From Propionibacteriaceae bacterium ZF39 (GTDB taxonomy: Bacteria; Actinomycetota; Actinomycetes; Propionibacteriales; Propionibacteriaceae), in the NCBI GenBank assembly GCA_039565995.1, contig CP154795.1:2852001-2916000 (forward strand): 64,000 nt of DNA, read 5' to 3'. The translations under genes and the position numbers were made by a program. Of the stretch, positions 63,989-64,000 are shown one piece after another (position 1 is the stretch's first letter; the number at the start of each line of letters is the position of its first letter). The notes under the pieces were generated by a model. The model made no database searches. It saw only the letters and a program-made list of their open reading frames with translations, and was not told the origin of the DNA.

Positions 63989-64000
63989 GGCCACAGCACC

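Overview
The window is high-GC bacterial chromosome with short gaps, many GTG starts and stop/start overlaps such as GTGA and TGATG. The gene content is that of an actinobacterium: a complete dcw cluster in actinobacterial order, a MurE with a DAP-type DNPR motif, GpgS, a RamB-type regulator beside isocitrate lyase, MacS-like and DUF3040 proteins, SAV_6107 HEPN and DUF6504 proteins beside DnaE2, an actinobacterial LexA box, and TANNNT -10 boxes 6-7 nt before RTG starts (leaderless genes). Propionibacteriales is my best guess for the order, but this is inference. I see no tRNA, rRNA, IS element, prophage or CRISPR array.

Region 1 (58-15948, minus strand) is the cell-wall and division cluster mraZ-rsmH-ftsL-ftsI-murE-murF-mraY-murD-ftsW-murG-murC-ftsQ-ftsZ. 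It makes lipid II and builds the divisome. Upstream of mraZ are four GTGGNG boxes at exact 10-bp steps, and more boxes run on towards a divergent moxR-DUF58-transglutaminase operon (16337-20932, plus).

Region 2 (20933-29406) holds a 426-nt repeat-bearing gap, a bidirectional terminator, DUF3040, dinB, a methyltransferase, and an SOS-boxed DUF6504-HEPN-dnaE2 operon. It ends with gpgS, which is divergent from a GpgP-type phosphatase. That phosphatase carries an antitoxin-like tail overlapping a vapC gene.

Region 3 (30663-42932) has an ArsO-like flavoprotein, DUF2254, aceA and ramB (divergent, with two inverted-repeat operators between them), an FMN-riboswitch-controlled ribD-ribE-ribB-ribH operon, DUF4126, a flavoprotein-like gene and a HelD-type ATPase.

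Region 4 (42951-50373) is an accessory catabolic cluster: MHS transporter, flavin reductase fused to an IclR-like sensor domain, carboxylesterase, flavin-dependent monooxygenase, SnoaL-like protein and cupin, with a divergent AraC regulator. A paralogue of the SnoaL protein is fused to MetF just beyond it.

Region 5 (50322-63976) resembles the mycobacterial metF-idsA-pknL-aroG neighbourhood. It holds metF, a polyprenyl diphosphate synthase, a barstar/RNase pair coupled to thiE, a PASTA Ser/Thr kinase, an MBL hydrolase, a threonine aldolase, class II DAHP synthase, a LuxR/MacS-like two-component pair and two PlsC acyltransferases.
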